From Planomonospora sp. ID82291 (GTDB lineage Bacteria > Actinomycetota > Actinomycetes > Streptosporangiales > Streptosporangiaceae): a stretch of DNA of 64,000 nucleotides. The position numbers and the translations under genes were made by a program. How positions within the stretch are numbered: the first letter of the stretch is position 1; every line of letters begins with the position of its first letter. The notes beneath the pieces were generated by a model. That model saw only the letters and a list, made by a program, of their open reading frames with translations, was not told the DNA's origin and ran no database searches. Location: positions 124,001 to 188,000 of the forward strand of contig NZ_JABTEX010000005.1 in assembly GCF_015711645.1 (NCBI RefSeq), given 5' to 3'. Shown here in pieces: positions 28,758-37,611 of this stretch.

Positions 28758-30214
28758 TGCGGCGGGACCCGGCGCGGGCCCGCCCGGCGCGCCTGCTCCC
28801 GGCGCCGCCCCGCGTGGCGCGTCCGTCCCCGAGACGGGTCCGCGCGGCGCGCCTGCTCCCGGTGTGGGCCGCCTGCCTGGCCGCCGTCCTGGTCGCGGCG
28901 CTCCCCGTTCCGGCCGAGGCCCACGTGGTGGCGGCCGGGGCGGACCTGCGGGTGGCCCAGACGATCGCCGGCACCGAGCTCACCGTGGTGGTCGAGGGGG
29001 TGGAGCGGGTGCCGGGCGAGCTGCGGATCGGCGTCGTCGCCTACCAGCCGGTCACCGGTCCGCCCGTCGGCCTGGAGCTCCGCTCGGTCGCCGACGGCCG
29101 TACGGTGACCGGTACGGCGCACGCGGGGCCGGAGCCCCGGTACACGCCGCTGCGGGTGGAACGCGCCGGCCCCCACGAACTCCGGCTGCGCGCCGGGGAC
29201 GAGGTCGCCGTGGTGCCGTTCCGCGTCCTGGTGGAGCGCGCGTCGGCCTGGGAGGCGCTGATCTACGGGGGGCTGTTCACGGCGGGGCTGCTGGTGGTGG
29301 GCGGCCTGCTCACCGGGGCGCCGTCCCGGCCGAGGGCGGCGATGCTGCTGGCCGGCGGCGCCGCGGCGGGCCTGACGGTCGCCGTCACGTTCGTCGTGCT
29401 CGACCCCTGGCTGCCGCCGCGCCCGCCGGACGGCGCCGCTCCCACGGCCGAGACCGGGGCGCGGGGGCGCCCGTTCGCGCAGGGGCGGGTGGCGACGGTG
29501 CCCGCCCGCCCGGCGGCGGGAGAGGAGTTCACCCTGCGGATCGACCTCGTCGACGGGTCCACCGGCCTGCCGGTGGACGACCTGGCCGTGCATCACGAGG
29601 CACTGGCCCACCTGGTGGTCACCAGCGAGGACGGGCGGGCCTTCCACCACGTGCACCCGCTGCGGACGGCTCCCGGGCGGCTGGAGGTCCGGATGCGGGC
29701 CCAGCGGCCGGGCCGCCATCTGGCCTACGCCGAGCTGGAGCGTCAGGACTCCGGCGGGCAGCTCGTCACCGGCGAGTTCACCGTCGGCGGTGAGCCCTCT
29801 CCCGCCGAGCCCTCCCCCGCCGAGTCCGCGGCCACCGAGCCCTTCCCAGCCGAGGCCTCCTCCGCAACCGCCTCCGCAGAACCCGCCCCCACCGGGTCCG
29901 CCGGCCGGCCGGGCCCGCCGCGGATGGAGCCCGCCGTACCCGTCGCGGGGCGTCCCGCGACGATCGAGGTCGAGACCTCGGGCGCCGTCCGCCCCTGGCT
30001 CGGCATGGCGGGCCATCTGATCGTGCGGAGCCGCGACGGCGCCTTCCTGGGCCACGTGCACGAGATGGGATCGGCGCGCGGCGGCCGGCTCCGCTTCACC
30101 TTCGGCTTCCCCGCCGCGGGGCGCTACCTCGCCTGGGCGCAGTACGCCACCGGCGACCGGATCGTCACCGTGCCGTTCACCGTCGACGTCGCGGCATCGG
30201 AGACGACGCCGTGA
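28757..30214 (+). CDS. Exported, membrane-anchored His-rich protein, CopC/YtkA-like
   Basis: 485 residues. A long basic N-region (about 34 residues, with an in-register 60-bp duplication giving ARLLP twice) precedes a hydrophobic stretch ending in PVPAEA, after which the mature protein would begin with His (HVVAAG), as in CopC, where the N-terminal His binds copper. A first beta-rich domain (about 55-160) is followed by two membrane helices (about 165-215), then a second beta-rich domain with HHEALAHLVV and HHVHPL, an acidic Pro/Ala/Glu linker (about 345-390), and a third repeat with GMAGHLIVRSRDGAFLGHVHEMG. The two later domains are copies of one module. Copper binding is inferred from the His pattern and the neighbours; no biochemical identity is claimed. 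Confidence 0.75.
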   Translation: MRRDPARARPARLLPAPPRVARPSPRRVRAARLLPVWAACLAAVLVAALPVPAEAHVVAAGADLRVAQTIAGTELTVVVEGVERVPGELRIGVVAYQPVTGPPVGLELRSVADGRTVTGTAHAGPEPRYTPLRVERAGPHELRLRAGDEVAVVPFRVLVERASAWEALIYGGLFTAGLLVVGGLLTGAPSRPRAAMLLAGGAAAGLTVAVTFVVLDPWLPPRPPDGAAPTAETGARGRPFAQGRVATVPARPAAGEEFTLRIDLVDGSTGLPVDDLAVHHEALAHLVVTSEDGRAFHHVHPLRTAPGRLEVRMRAQRPGRHLAYAELERQDSGGQLVTGEFTVGGEPSPAEPSPAESAATEPFPAEASSATASAEPAPTGSAGRPGPPRMEPAVPVAGRPATIEVETSGAVRPWLGMAGHLIVRSRDGAFLGHVHEMGSARGGRLRFTFGFPAAGRYLAWAQYATGDRIVTVPFTVDVAASETTP

Positions 30215-30618
30215 GGCGCGCCCTCGTCGCCGCCGTCTGCCTGGTGGTGGCCGCCGCGGCGTTCTTCGTCCTCGGCCGGGGCGGCGACGGGCCCCTCCGG
30301 CTGACCGTCACCGGGACGCACTACGCCGTGACCGTGCTGATCGGCGAACCGGTGGCCGGCAAGGGGGCGGTCGAGGTGGTGCTGGACGCGGGCGACGCGG
30401 ACACCGTCGTGCTGTCGGCCGTGATGCCCGAGATGGGGCACGCCACCCCGGAGGTCGTCGCGCGGGAGCCGGAGCCCGGCCGCTTCCTGGCCGAGGGCGG
30501 GCTCTTCTCCATGGCCGGCGTCTGGGAGCTCGTGATCCGCCTGACCGGTCCTCCGGGCGAGGAGGTGCTCACGGCCAAGGCGCTGATCACCGGATCGCTC
30601 GCGGAGCCGGGGACCTGA
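30211..30618 (+). CDS. YtkA-like domain protein, exported or membrane-anchored
   Basis: 135 residues, GTG start overlapping the previous stop by four bases. The N-terminal hydrophobic stretch (RRALVAAVCLVVAAAAFFVLG) is a signal anchor. The rest matches the YtkA-like fold: MPEMGHATPEV and GRFLAEGGLFSMAGVWELVIRL are characteristic (MPxMGH and the FxMxGxWEL strand). YtkA/FixH-type domains occur with copper and cytochrome oxidase functions. It closes the three-gene cassette starting at 27672. Confidence 0.82.
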   Translation: MRRALVAAVCLVVAAAAFFVLGRGGDGPLRLTVTGTHYAVTVLIGEPVAGKGAVEVVLDAGDADTVVLSAVMPEMGHATPEVVAREPEPGRFLAEGGLFSMAGVWELVIRLTGPPGEEVLTAKALITGSLAEPGT

Positions 30619-30675
30619 GAGCCCTTGCGGATCCCCGGTCCCCGGCTCCGGCCCCGGCCGGGCCCGGAACGCGTC

Positions 30676-33366
30676 TCAGAGCCGGGGGTCCACCGGCTCG
30701 GACTCCAGCGCGAGGACGGCGAAGACCGCCTCGTGGATCCGCCACAGCGGCTCGCCCTCGACCAGCCGGGACAGGGCCTCCAGTCCGAGCGCGTGCTCGC
30801 GCAGCGCCAGGGAGCGCTTGCGGCCGAGGAACCGGTGGCGCAGCACGTCCAGGCTCTCGGTGTAGTCGGGGCCGTAGATGATCCGCAGGTACTCCCGCCC
30901 GCGCACCTTGATCCCCGGCTGGATCCGGCCCGGCCGCGCCTGCTCCCGCCGCGGCGTCCCCGGCCCTGTCCCCGGCTCCGCCGCCGTCCCGGTCCCGGTC
31001 TCCGTCCCGGTTCCGGCGGCCCGGTCCGGCGTCCCGCCGGGCACGGTGACCGGCTTGACCACCATTCCCTCGCCGCCCTCGGCCGTCAGCGCCGACCACC
31101 ATGCGGTCGCCGCCTCCGTCGACTCCGGCGAGTCCAGGTCGGCGTAGACGTGCCGGGTGGGCGCGATCAGCGGGTCGTCCAGCCGCGACAGCAGATCCAG
31201 GTGCCACGGGTGCGGCTCGGTGACGGCGGTCGCCCGGCCCTCGCAGGCCAGGATCTGGAACGGGGCCAGCCGGATGCCGTCCAGACCCGAGACCGGCCAG
31301 CAGTAGCGCGCGTAGGCGTCCCTGAACCGGGCGGCGTTCTCCATCCGCCGCCGGGTGCGCTCCAGCACCCCGCCGACGTCCAGGCCGCGCCCGGCCGCGG
31401 CCTCCAGCGCCGCGACCGCCTCCGGCAGCGCGGTGCGGGCCGCGGCTCCCACCGACGCGTACTGGCTGCGGATCAGCCCCTCGGCCTTGGCCGACCACGG
31501 CAGCAGCTCGCCGTCCAGGACCAGCCAGTCCGAGCCCAGCTCGTCCATGAGCGGCGCGCACGCCCGCCGGAGCCGGTCCACCAGTTCCCCGGCGACCGCG
31601 GGGTCGGCGAAGAACGGCCGGCCGGTGCGGGTGTGCACCGCGCCCGAGCTGCCGTCCGCGACGCCGAAGCGCGCCGCCGCGACCTCGGGCGTCCTGGCCA
31701 GTACGGCCACCGCCCGCGAGCCCATGTGCTTCTCCTCGCACACCACCCGCCTCACCCCGGCCGCCGCGAGCTCGGCGAACGCCTCCGCCGGGTGCTCCAG
31801 GTAGCCGTCCAGCCGGGAGGTCTCCGGCGGGGCCATCGTCGGCGGCAGGTAGACCAGCCAGCGCGGGTCCACCGCGAACCGGCTCATGATCTCCAGCGCG
31901 GCGGCGGAGTTCTCCTCCCTCACCTTGATCCGGCCGCCGCCGTGGCGCACCTCGACGTGCCGGGTGCCGCGCACGTCGTCGATGGCCAGCAGACCCGGGT
32001 CCCGCCGGCCCGCCTCGCGGCCGGGGGCGGCCGGCGGCCGGGCGGGCTCGTACCAGACCTTCTCGGCGGGCACCGAGACGATCTCCCGGCTCGGGTAGCG
32101 CAGCGCGGTCAGCCGCCCGCCGAAGACCACGCCGGTGTCCAGGCAGATGGTGTTGTTGACCCACTCGGGCTCGGTGACCGGCGTGTGCCCGTAGACGACC
32201 ATGGCCCGGCCGCGGTACTCCCGCGCCCAGGGGTAGCGGACCGGCAGGCCGTACTCGTCGGTCTCTCCGGTGGTGTCGCCGTACAGCGCGAAGGAGCGCA
32301 CCCGGCCGGAGGCGCGGCCGTGGTAGGCCTCCTTCAGCCCGGCGTGCGCGACGACGAGCCGGCCGCCGTCGAGCTGGTAGTGGCTGATCAGGCCGTCCAT
32401 GAACTCCAGCGCGGCCTTCCGGAACTCCTCGGGCTCGGCGGCGAGCTGGTACAGCGACTCCTGCAGCCCGTGCGCGACCCGCACCTTGCGTCCGTTCAGC
32501 GCGCGGGCGAGCTTCTGCTCGTGGTTGCCCGACACGCACAGCGCGGTCCCGGCGGCGACCATGCCCATGACGAGGCGCAGCACGCCCGGCGTGTCGGGAC
32601 CGCGGTCCACCAGGTCGCCGACGAACACCGCGGTGCGGCCCTCGGGGTGGCGCGCGCCGTCCGCTGCGACCTCCCAGCCCAGCTCGCGCAGGAGCGCCTC
32701 CAGCTCGGCGCGGCAGCCGTGCACGTCGCCGATGACGTCGAACGGCCCGGTCAGCTCGCGCCGGTCGGTCCACGCCCGCTCCGTGACGACCTCGGCGGCC
32801 TCGATCTCCTCGACGCCGCGCAGCACGTGCACGCGGCGGAAGCCGTCGCGGGAGATCTTCCCCATCGAGCGCCGCAGGTCCTTGCGCTGCCGCCGGACCA
32901 CCTGCGGCCCGAAGTCGCGGTCGGGCCGGGTCTCGTTGCGCCCGATCGCGACCTCCTCGGGCACGTCCAGGACGATCGCGTCGACCAGGACGTTCTCCGC
33001 CTTGGCCAGGTCGACGAGCCGCTTGCGGGCCTCCCACTGCACGTTGGTGGCGTCCACGACCGTCAGCAGGCCGCGGCGCAGCCGGGTGCGCACGATGTAG
33101 TGGAGCACGTCGAAGGCGTCCGGCGTGGCCGACTGGTCGTTCTCGTCGTCGGCCACCAGCCCGCGGCAGAAGTCGGAGGAGACGACCTGGGTCGGCGCGA
33201 AGTGCCGGCGCGCGAAGGTCGACTTCCCGCTCCCGGAGACCCCGACGAGCACGACCAGCGACATCTCCGGCACGATGATCCTGCTCACCCCGCCCCTCCC
33301 CTCCTGCCCGGCGGCCTCGTCCGCCGGTCCCTCTCCGCTCGCGAGAACGGCGCTCTCCTCGGTCAT
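30676..33366 (-). CDS. pnkp: Polynucleotide kinase-phosphatase-adenylyltransferase (RNA repair)
   Basis: 896 residues, three catalytic modules like Clostridium thermocellum Pnkp. Kinase: Walker A GVSGSGKST (42-50). Phosphatase of the binuclear metallophosphoesterase type: GDVHG (213-217), GDLVDRGP (250-257), GNHE (280-283). Ligase-like adenylyltransferase: nucleophile Lys546 in EEKHMGS, LDGELLPW near 618, EGMVVK (766-771) and KVRG near 820. Between the last two motifs is a Gly/Thr/Pro-rich insertion (about residues 776-815) not expected in the fold. It repairs RNA ends (5' phosphorylation, 2',3'-phosphate removal, ligation) together with Hen1. The ATG overlaps the hen1 stop by ATGA. Confidence 0.93.
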   Translation of the reverse strand: MTEESAVLASGEGPADEAAGQEGRGGVSRIIVPEMSLVVLVGVSGSGKSTFARRHFAPTQVVSSDFCRGLVADDENDQSATPDAFDVLHYIVRTRLRRGLLTVVDATNVQWEARKRLVDLAKAENVLVDAIVLDVPEEVAIGRNETRPDRDFGPQVVRRQRKDLRRSMGKISRDGFRRVHVLRGVEEIEAAEVVTERAWTDRRELTGPFDVIGDVHGCRAELEALLRELGWEVAADGARHPEGRTAVFVGDLVDRGPDTPGVLRLVMGMVAAGTALCVSGNHEQKLARALNGRKVRVAHGLQESLYQLAAEPEEFRKAALEFMDGLISHYQLDGGRLVVAHAGLKEAYHGRASGRVRSFALYGDTTGETDEYGLPVRYPWAREYRGRAMVVYGHTPVTEPEWVNNTICLDTGVVFGGRLTALRYPSREIVSVPAEKVWYEPARPPAAPGREAGRRDPGLLAIDDVRGTRHVEVRHGGGRIKVREENSAAALEIMSRFAVDPRWLVYLPPTMAPPETSRLDGYLEHPAEAFAELAAAGVRRVVCEEKHMGSRAVAVLARTPEVAAARFGVADGSSGAVHTRTGRPFFADPAVAGELVDRLRRACAPLMDELGSDWLVLDGELLPWSAKAEGLIRSQYASVGAAARTALPEAVAALEAAAGRGLDVGGVLERTRRRMENAARFRDAYARYCWPVSGLDGIRLAPFQILACEGRATAVTEPHPWHLDLLSRLDDPLIAPTRHVYADLDSPESTEAATAWWSALTAEGGEGMVVKPVTVPGGTPDRAAGTGTETGTGTAAEPGTGPGTPRREQARPGRIQPGIKVRGREYLRIIYGPDYTESLDVLRHRFLGRKRSLALREHALGLEALSRLVEGEPLWRIHEAVFAVLALESEPVDPRL

Positions 33367-34940
33367 TCCGTCCCTCCCAGGGTGAAGACGGCCAGCTGCG
33401 TGGGCGGGCCGACCTCGGGGTCGTCGTCCCCGACGGGCCGGAACGCGACGGTGCAGCGGTACTCGGCGCAGACCCGCTCCGCCCAGGCGGCGAACTCGGC
33501 CCGGGTCCACTCGAAGCGGTGGTCGGGGTGGCGCATGCCCGTCAGGAACGCGTAGCGGACGTTGTACTCGGCGTTGGGCGTCGTCACGATCACGTGGCCG
33601 GGCCGGGCGGCGCCGAAGACCACCCGTTCGAGGGCGGCCAGGCGCGGCGGGTCGACGTGCTCGACGACCTCCATGAGGACGGCGGCGTCATAGCCGGCGA
33701 ACCGGTCGTCGGTGTAGGTCAGCGCGCCCTGGAACAGCTCCAGCCGCTCCCGCCGCCGGTCGGGCATGCGGTCGAGCCGCAGCCTGCGGGCGGCGACGGC
33801 GAGCGCCTGGGAGGACACGTCCGCCCCGGCGACCTTGGTGAACGACGGGTCGTCCAGCAGCGCCCCGACCAGCCGGCCGGTCCCGCAGCCCAGGTCGATG
33901 ACCGTGCGCGCGCCCAGCTCGCCCAGTACGGCGAGCACGGCCTCGCGGCGCAGGACGTTCAGCGGCCTCCTGGGCCCGTCCTCCGTCCCGGCGCCGTCCT
34001 CCGTCCCGTTCCCGCGCTCCGCGGGCACGCCCTCCACCGGCACGGCGGTCTCCGCGGTCTCCAAGGTCTTCCGGGTCTCCACGGGCAGGGCCTCCACGTC
34101 CTCCACCGGCAGGGCCTCCGCGGAGGCGGCGTCCGGGTCCTCCGGGGCCGCGAGCGCGGCGGGCTCCTCCTCCACGGGGGGCTCCAGCTCCTCCTCCACG
34201 TCGTCGCCGAGCTCGGCCAGGCGGGCGAAGGCCGTCCGGGTCAGGGCCCAGCGGCGGCCGAGGTAGCGGCGGGTGATCAGGCTCCTCTCCGGGTGGGCGG
34301 CCAGCCAGGACTCCCCGGCGCGGATGAGCTTGTCCACCTCGTCGGAGGCGATCCAGTAGTGCTTGGCGTCGTCCAGGACGGGCAGCAGCACATAGAGCTG
34401 GTTGAGCGCGTCGGCCAGCCGGACCTCGCCGCGCAGCGAGAGCCGCACGTAGCGGGAGTCCCCCCACGCGGGGAAGCCCTCGTCCAGCGGTACGGCCCGC
34501 GCCCCGACCTCCCAGCCCAGCGGCTCGAACAGGCGGTGCGCCAGCTCGGGGCCGCCCCGGCAGGGCAGGGCGGGAAGCGTGATCTCCAGGGGGATGGGCC
34601 CGGCCGCGAGGTCGGGGCGGCTCGCGCAGCGTCCGGTGCGCGCGGTGCGGAAGACGTCCGCCAGCGCCCCGGCCAGCAGCGACGACGCGGCGTAGGGCCG
34701 GTCGTTGACGTACTGGCCCAGCGTGTGGTCGGGCGTGGACCGGCCGCGCGAGCGCACCAGGCGGACCGGGTCGACGTCGAGCATCAGCGCCGCGGTGCAG
34801 CGCTCCTCACTCGCTTCCGGGTAGAAGACGCGGGCCGTGCCGTACGACCGGCCGAACTCCTGGACCCGGTCCGGATGCTTGTGCAGCAGGAAGCCGAGGT
34901 CGGTGGCGGGCCGTACGGTCGTGGAGATGGTGAGCAGCAC
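33363..34940 (-). CDS. hen1: 3'-terminal RNA ribose 2'-O-methyltransferase Hen1
   Basis: 525 residues. The N-terminal half is the bacterial Hen1 N domain, which activates Pnkp ligase, starting MLLTISTTVRPATDLGFLLHKH. An acidic low-complexity linker (about residues 255-335, rich in Glu/Pro/Val) joins it to the C-terminal methyltransferase: VIDLGCGTGRLVGALL (SAM motif I), EVVEHVDPPRL with the Glu-Glu-His metal ligands, NAEYNVRY and HRFEWTRAEF. It marks the repaired RNA end by 2'-O-methylation so that it is not cut again. GTG start without a strong ribosome site. Paired with pnkp by a 4-base overlap, the standard bacterial repair operon. Confidence 0.94.
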   Translation of the reverse strand: MLLTISTTVRPATDLGFLLHKHPDRVQEFGRSYGTARVFYPEASEERCTAALMLDVDPVRLVRSRGRSTPDHTLGQYVNDRPYAASSLLAGALADVFRTARTGRCASRPDLAAGPIPLEITLPALPCRGGPELAHRLFEPLGWEVGARAVPLDEGFPAWGDSRYVRLSLRGEVRLADALNQLYVLLPVLDDAKHYWIASDEVDKLIRAGESWLAAHPERSLITRRYLGRRWALTRTAFARLAELGDDVEEELEPPVEEEPAALAAPEDPDAASAEALPVEDVEALPVETRKTLETAETAVPVEGVPAERGNGTEDGAGTEDGPRRPLNVLRREAVLAVLGELGARTVIDLGCGTGRLVGALLDDPSFTKVAGADVSSQALAVAARRLRLDRMPDRRRERLELFQGALTYTDDRFAGYDAAVLMEVVEHVDPPRLAALERVVFGAARPGHVIVTTPNAEYNVRYAFLTGMRHPDHRFEWTRAEFAAWAERVCAEYRCTVAFRPVGDDDPEVGPPTQLAVFTLGGTE

Positions 34941-35003
34941 CCGGGACAGTCTGCCGTATGTCCGATTCGCCGGGCCATCGGTTAACGGCCCCGCGGGCCG
35001 CGG

Positions 35004-35927
35004 TCAGATCTGCCGCAGCACCTCGGCGGCGATGAGCTCCAGGTGCTCCAGGTCGTCGAGGTCCAGCAGCTGAAGGTAGACGCGCTCGGCGCCCAGCTCG
35101 GCGAACCCGCCGATCTTCTCGACCACCTCCGCGGGCGTGCCCGCCAGCCCTCCGGCCCGCAGCGCGGCGAGGTCCTGGCCGATCGCCGCGGCCCGGCGGG
35201 CGAGCTCCGCCTCGTCGGTCCCCACGCAGACGGTCTGCGCGGCCGAGAGCACGACCGGGGGGCGGCCCGCCTCCTCGCACGCCTCGCGGACCCGTCCGAA
35301 GGCCGCGGCGGTGTCCTGCGGCGTGCGGAACGGCACGTTGTACTCGTCGGCGAAGCGCGCGGCCAGCCGCGGGGTGCGCCGGGCGCCGAACCCGCCGATG
35401 ATGACCGGCGGCCTCGGGCGCTGCACGGGCTTGGGCAGGGCGGGCGAGTCGGCGAGCCGGTAGTGGGCGCCCTCGAAGGAGAACGTCTCGCCCGCGGGCG
35501 TGGTCCACAGGCCGGTGAGGATCTCCAGCTGCTCCTCGAACCGGGCGAAGCGCTCGCCGACCGGCGGGAACGGGATGCCGTACGCGGCGTGCTCGGCGTC
35601 GAACCAGCCGGTGCCCATGCCCAGCTCGATCCGGCCGCCGCTCATCCGGTCGACCTGGGCCACGCTGATCGCCAGCGGCCCGGGCAGCCGGAAGGTCGCC
35701 GGGCTGACCAGCGTGCCGAGCCTGATGGTGGAGGTCTCCCTCGCCAGGCCCGCGAGGGTCACCCAGGCGTCGGTGGATCCGGGGCCGGGGTCGCCCGCCC
35801 CGATCCGCAGGTAGTGGTCGGAGCGGAAGAAGGCGTCGAACCCCAGCCGCTCCGAGGTCCGCGCGACCACCAGCAGCTCGTCGTAGGTGGCGCCCTGCTG
35901 CGGTTCAGTGAAGATCCTCAACTTCAT
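35004..35927 (-). CDS. LLM class F420-dependent oxidoreductase
   Basis: 307 residues, luciferase-like monooxygenase barrel. Motifs: SERLGFDAFFRSDHYL, TSTIRLGTLVSP, SGGRIELGMGTGWFDAEHAAYGIPF and PPVIIGGFGARRTPRLAARF, common in the F420-dependent subgroup (TIGR03560-like) of actinobacteria. It probably reduces or oxidises a small carbonyl or heterocyclic substrate with F420 or FMN. ATG at 35927 with a weak site. It lies 63 bases upstream of hen1 on the same strand and could be cotranscribed, but no functional link with RNA repair is known. Confidence 0.88.
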   Translation of the reverse strand: MKLRIFTEPQQGATYDELLVVARTSERLGFDAFFRSDHYLRIGAGDPGPGSTDAWVTLAGLARETSTIRLGTLVSPATFRLPGPLAISVAQVDRMSGGRIELGMGTGWFDAEHAAYGIPFPPVGERFARFEEQLEILTGLWTTPAGETFSFEGAHYRLADSPALPKPVQRPRPPVIIGGFGARRTPRLAARFADEYNVPFRTPQDTAAAFGRVREACEEAGRPPVVLSAAQTVCVGTDEAELARRAAAIGQDLAALRAGGLAGTPAEVVEKIGGFAELGAERVYLQLLDLDDLEHLELIAAEVLRQI

Positions 35928-36074
35928 GGATCCATTATCCGGCCGCCCCGCCCGTCATCCGCCGAAAGCTCGCGCCGCGGCACGCCCCCTTGCTAACGTT
36001 CGAACCCCGAATGCTGTAGGTGTTCGCCCGGATACCCTGAGCGATCACCCGGTGTCGTCGAGAGGGTGGATCCC

Positions 36075-37139
36075 ATGTCCGTGGCGACAGACCGCTCCGC
36101 CGCCCGCCACGCCCGGGAACCGGGCACCCCGCCCCGCGCCCTCATCGTGCTCGCCTCCGGGGCGCTCGCCACCGTGACCGGCGCCGCGCTCTGGCTGCTG
36201 CCCACCGAGACGGGTGAGCGGGGCCTGCCCGCGCGGGCCCGGGCGGCGGCCCCGCCGCCCGCCGCCCGTACCGCCTCCGGCCGGACGGTCGCACCGGCGA
36301 CCTCCTCCCCCGCAGCCGGTCCGTCCGGTTTCGTGACGTTCGTCGACGCGGTCCACGATCCCCTCTTCCACCTGCCCCGCGCCGCCCGGCAGAGCGGTGC
36401 GCGCTGGTTCATGCTCGGCCACCTCACCGCCGGGCAGGACGGCTGCACCCCCCGCTGGGGCGGGCGGCAGGATCAGGGGGTCGACCCGGTCGCCGGCCGG
36501 CTGGGCCGCCTGCGGACGGCCGGGGGCGACGCCGGTCTGGCCTTCGGCGGCTCCGCCGGGCGGGAGCTCGCCTCGGCCTGCCTGCTGCCCGACCGCCTGA
36601 CCGCCGCCTACCGCCAGGTCGTGGGCGCCTTCGACGCCGCCCACCTGGACTTCGAGGTCCGCGACTCCGCCGACCGGGAGGCCGTACGGCGCCGCGCCGC
36701 GGCGATCTCGGCGCTCCAGCGCGAGACGACCGGCCGGGGCCGTCCGCTCGCGGTGAGCTTCACCCTCCCGCTGACCGGCAAGGGCCTGTCTCCGCAGGAC
36801 CGGCTGATGCTCCGCACCACCCGCGAGGCGGGGGCCCGGATCACCGCGGTCAACCTCATGGTGCCGCTGCGCCCCGCGGCGACGGGGCGCAGCCGCCTGC
36901 GCCCCGTCGCCGCCGCGGTGCGGGCCGCCCAGCCGCAGATCGCGCAGGCCCTAGGCGAACGCTCGGCCTGGAGGCGCATCGCGCTCACGCCCGTCCTGGC
37001 GGACCCGTCGGACCTGTCACCCGCCGACGCCCGCAAGCTCGCCGGCTTCGCCGCCCGCCACGGCCTGGCCTGGATCTCCACCCGGGGTGCCGCGCCCGCC
37101 CCCGAGGTCGCCCGGCTGCTGGCCGCCCCCGCTCTCTGA
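36075..37139 (+). CDS. Chitinase-like (GH18 fold) secreted or anchored protein lacking the catalytic acid
   Basis: 354 residues. An N-terminal hydrophobic segment (about residues 22-42, ALIVLASGALATVTGAALWL) is a signal or anchor; a Pro/Ala-rich stretch follows to about residue 85. The rest resembles actinobacterial GH18 chitinase domains: FVTFVDAVHDPLFHLP, GCTPRWGG, LRTAGGDAGLAFGGSAGRELA. At the place of the catalytic DxDxE motif the protein has L-D192-F-E194-V-R, so the proton-donor Glu is replaced by Arg. It is therefore probably a carbohydrate-binding pseudoenzyme. The ATG at 36075 is chosen because GAGAGGG lies eight bases upstream; a GTG at 36066 is in frame. It stands alone and divergent from the LLM gene. 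Confidence 0.72.
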   Translation: MSVATDRSAARHAREPGTPPRALIVLASGALATVTGAALWLLPTETGERGLPARARAAAPPPAARTASGRTVAPATSSPAAGPSGFVTFVDAVHDPLFHLPRAARQSGARWFMLGHLTAGQDGCTPRWGGRQDQGVDPVAGRLGRLRTAGGDAGLAFGGSAGRELASACLLPDRLTAAYRQVVGAFDAAHLDFEVRDSADREAVRRRAAAISALQRETTGRGRPLAVSFTLPLTGKGLSPQDRLMLRTTREAGARITAVNLMVPLRPAATGRSRLRPVAAAVRAAQPQIAQALGERSAWRRIALTPVLADPSDLSPADARKLAGFAARHGLAWISTRGAAPAPEVARLLAAPAL

Positions 37140-37207
37140 CCCGGCCGCCCCGCCCGCCGGCCCGGCCGCCCCTCGCTCCGATCGACCATCCCGCCCTCCG
37201 ATCCCGC

Positions 37208-37272
37208 CTCCCCGCCGGACGGCCCTCCCCGCCGGACGGCCCTCCCCGCCGGACGGCCCTCCCCGCCGGACT
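37208..37272. repeat. 17-bp tandem repeat, about 3.8 copies
   Basis: CTCCCCGCCGGACGGCC repeats exactly at 37208, 37225 and 37242, with a truncated fourth copy from 37259. It lies just after the chitinase-like gene. Confidence 0.85.
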
Positions 37273-37581
37273 TCCGGCCCCCCGCACACACACCCCACGG
37301 CGCCCGTACACCCGCACACCCCGTGACGCCCGTACACCCGACGCCCACGGCGCCCGCCCGCCCGCAACCCGTGATGCGCCGGTGACGCATGGGACGGCCG
37401 GGAAGCATGGAATGCGTTTTACGGGATGTACCGGAGATCCCTCCGGGGCTTTCTCCGGACACGACGAATCATTTCCGACCGACCGAATCTCGGTGCGGCA
37501 TGCGCCGATCTGCGAGAACCCCGGATGGCACGCTCCAGAATGAGCATTTTCCTATTGGCCATGTCGGGATATTTCAGACTA

Positions 37582-37611
37582 TTGACACCGTGAACGCATT
37601 TAGAGAACATT
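37582..37611 (+). promoter_or_regulatory. Candidate promoter for the encapsulin biosynthetic operon
   Basis: A perfect TTGACA at 37582-37587, then 17 bases, then GAACAT (37605-37610; AACATT one base on). It is in the AT-rich island upstream of the aminotransferase gene and is the best sigma-70-like pair found in the region. No start site is proven. Confidence 0.4.

Noticed and set aside
28785-28862. Transposon-like direct repeats (18-mer CGGCGCGCCTGCTCCCGG twice, 60 bases apart)
   Set aside because: The copies are in frame inside the signal region of the CopC/YtkA-like protein and give a 20-residue duplication; no insertion sequence or inverted ends are present.
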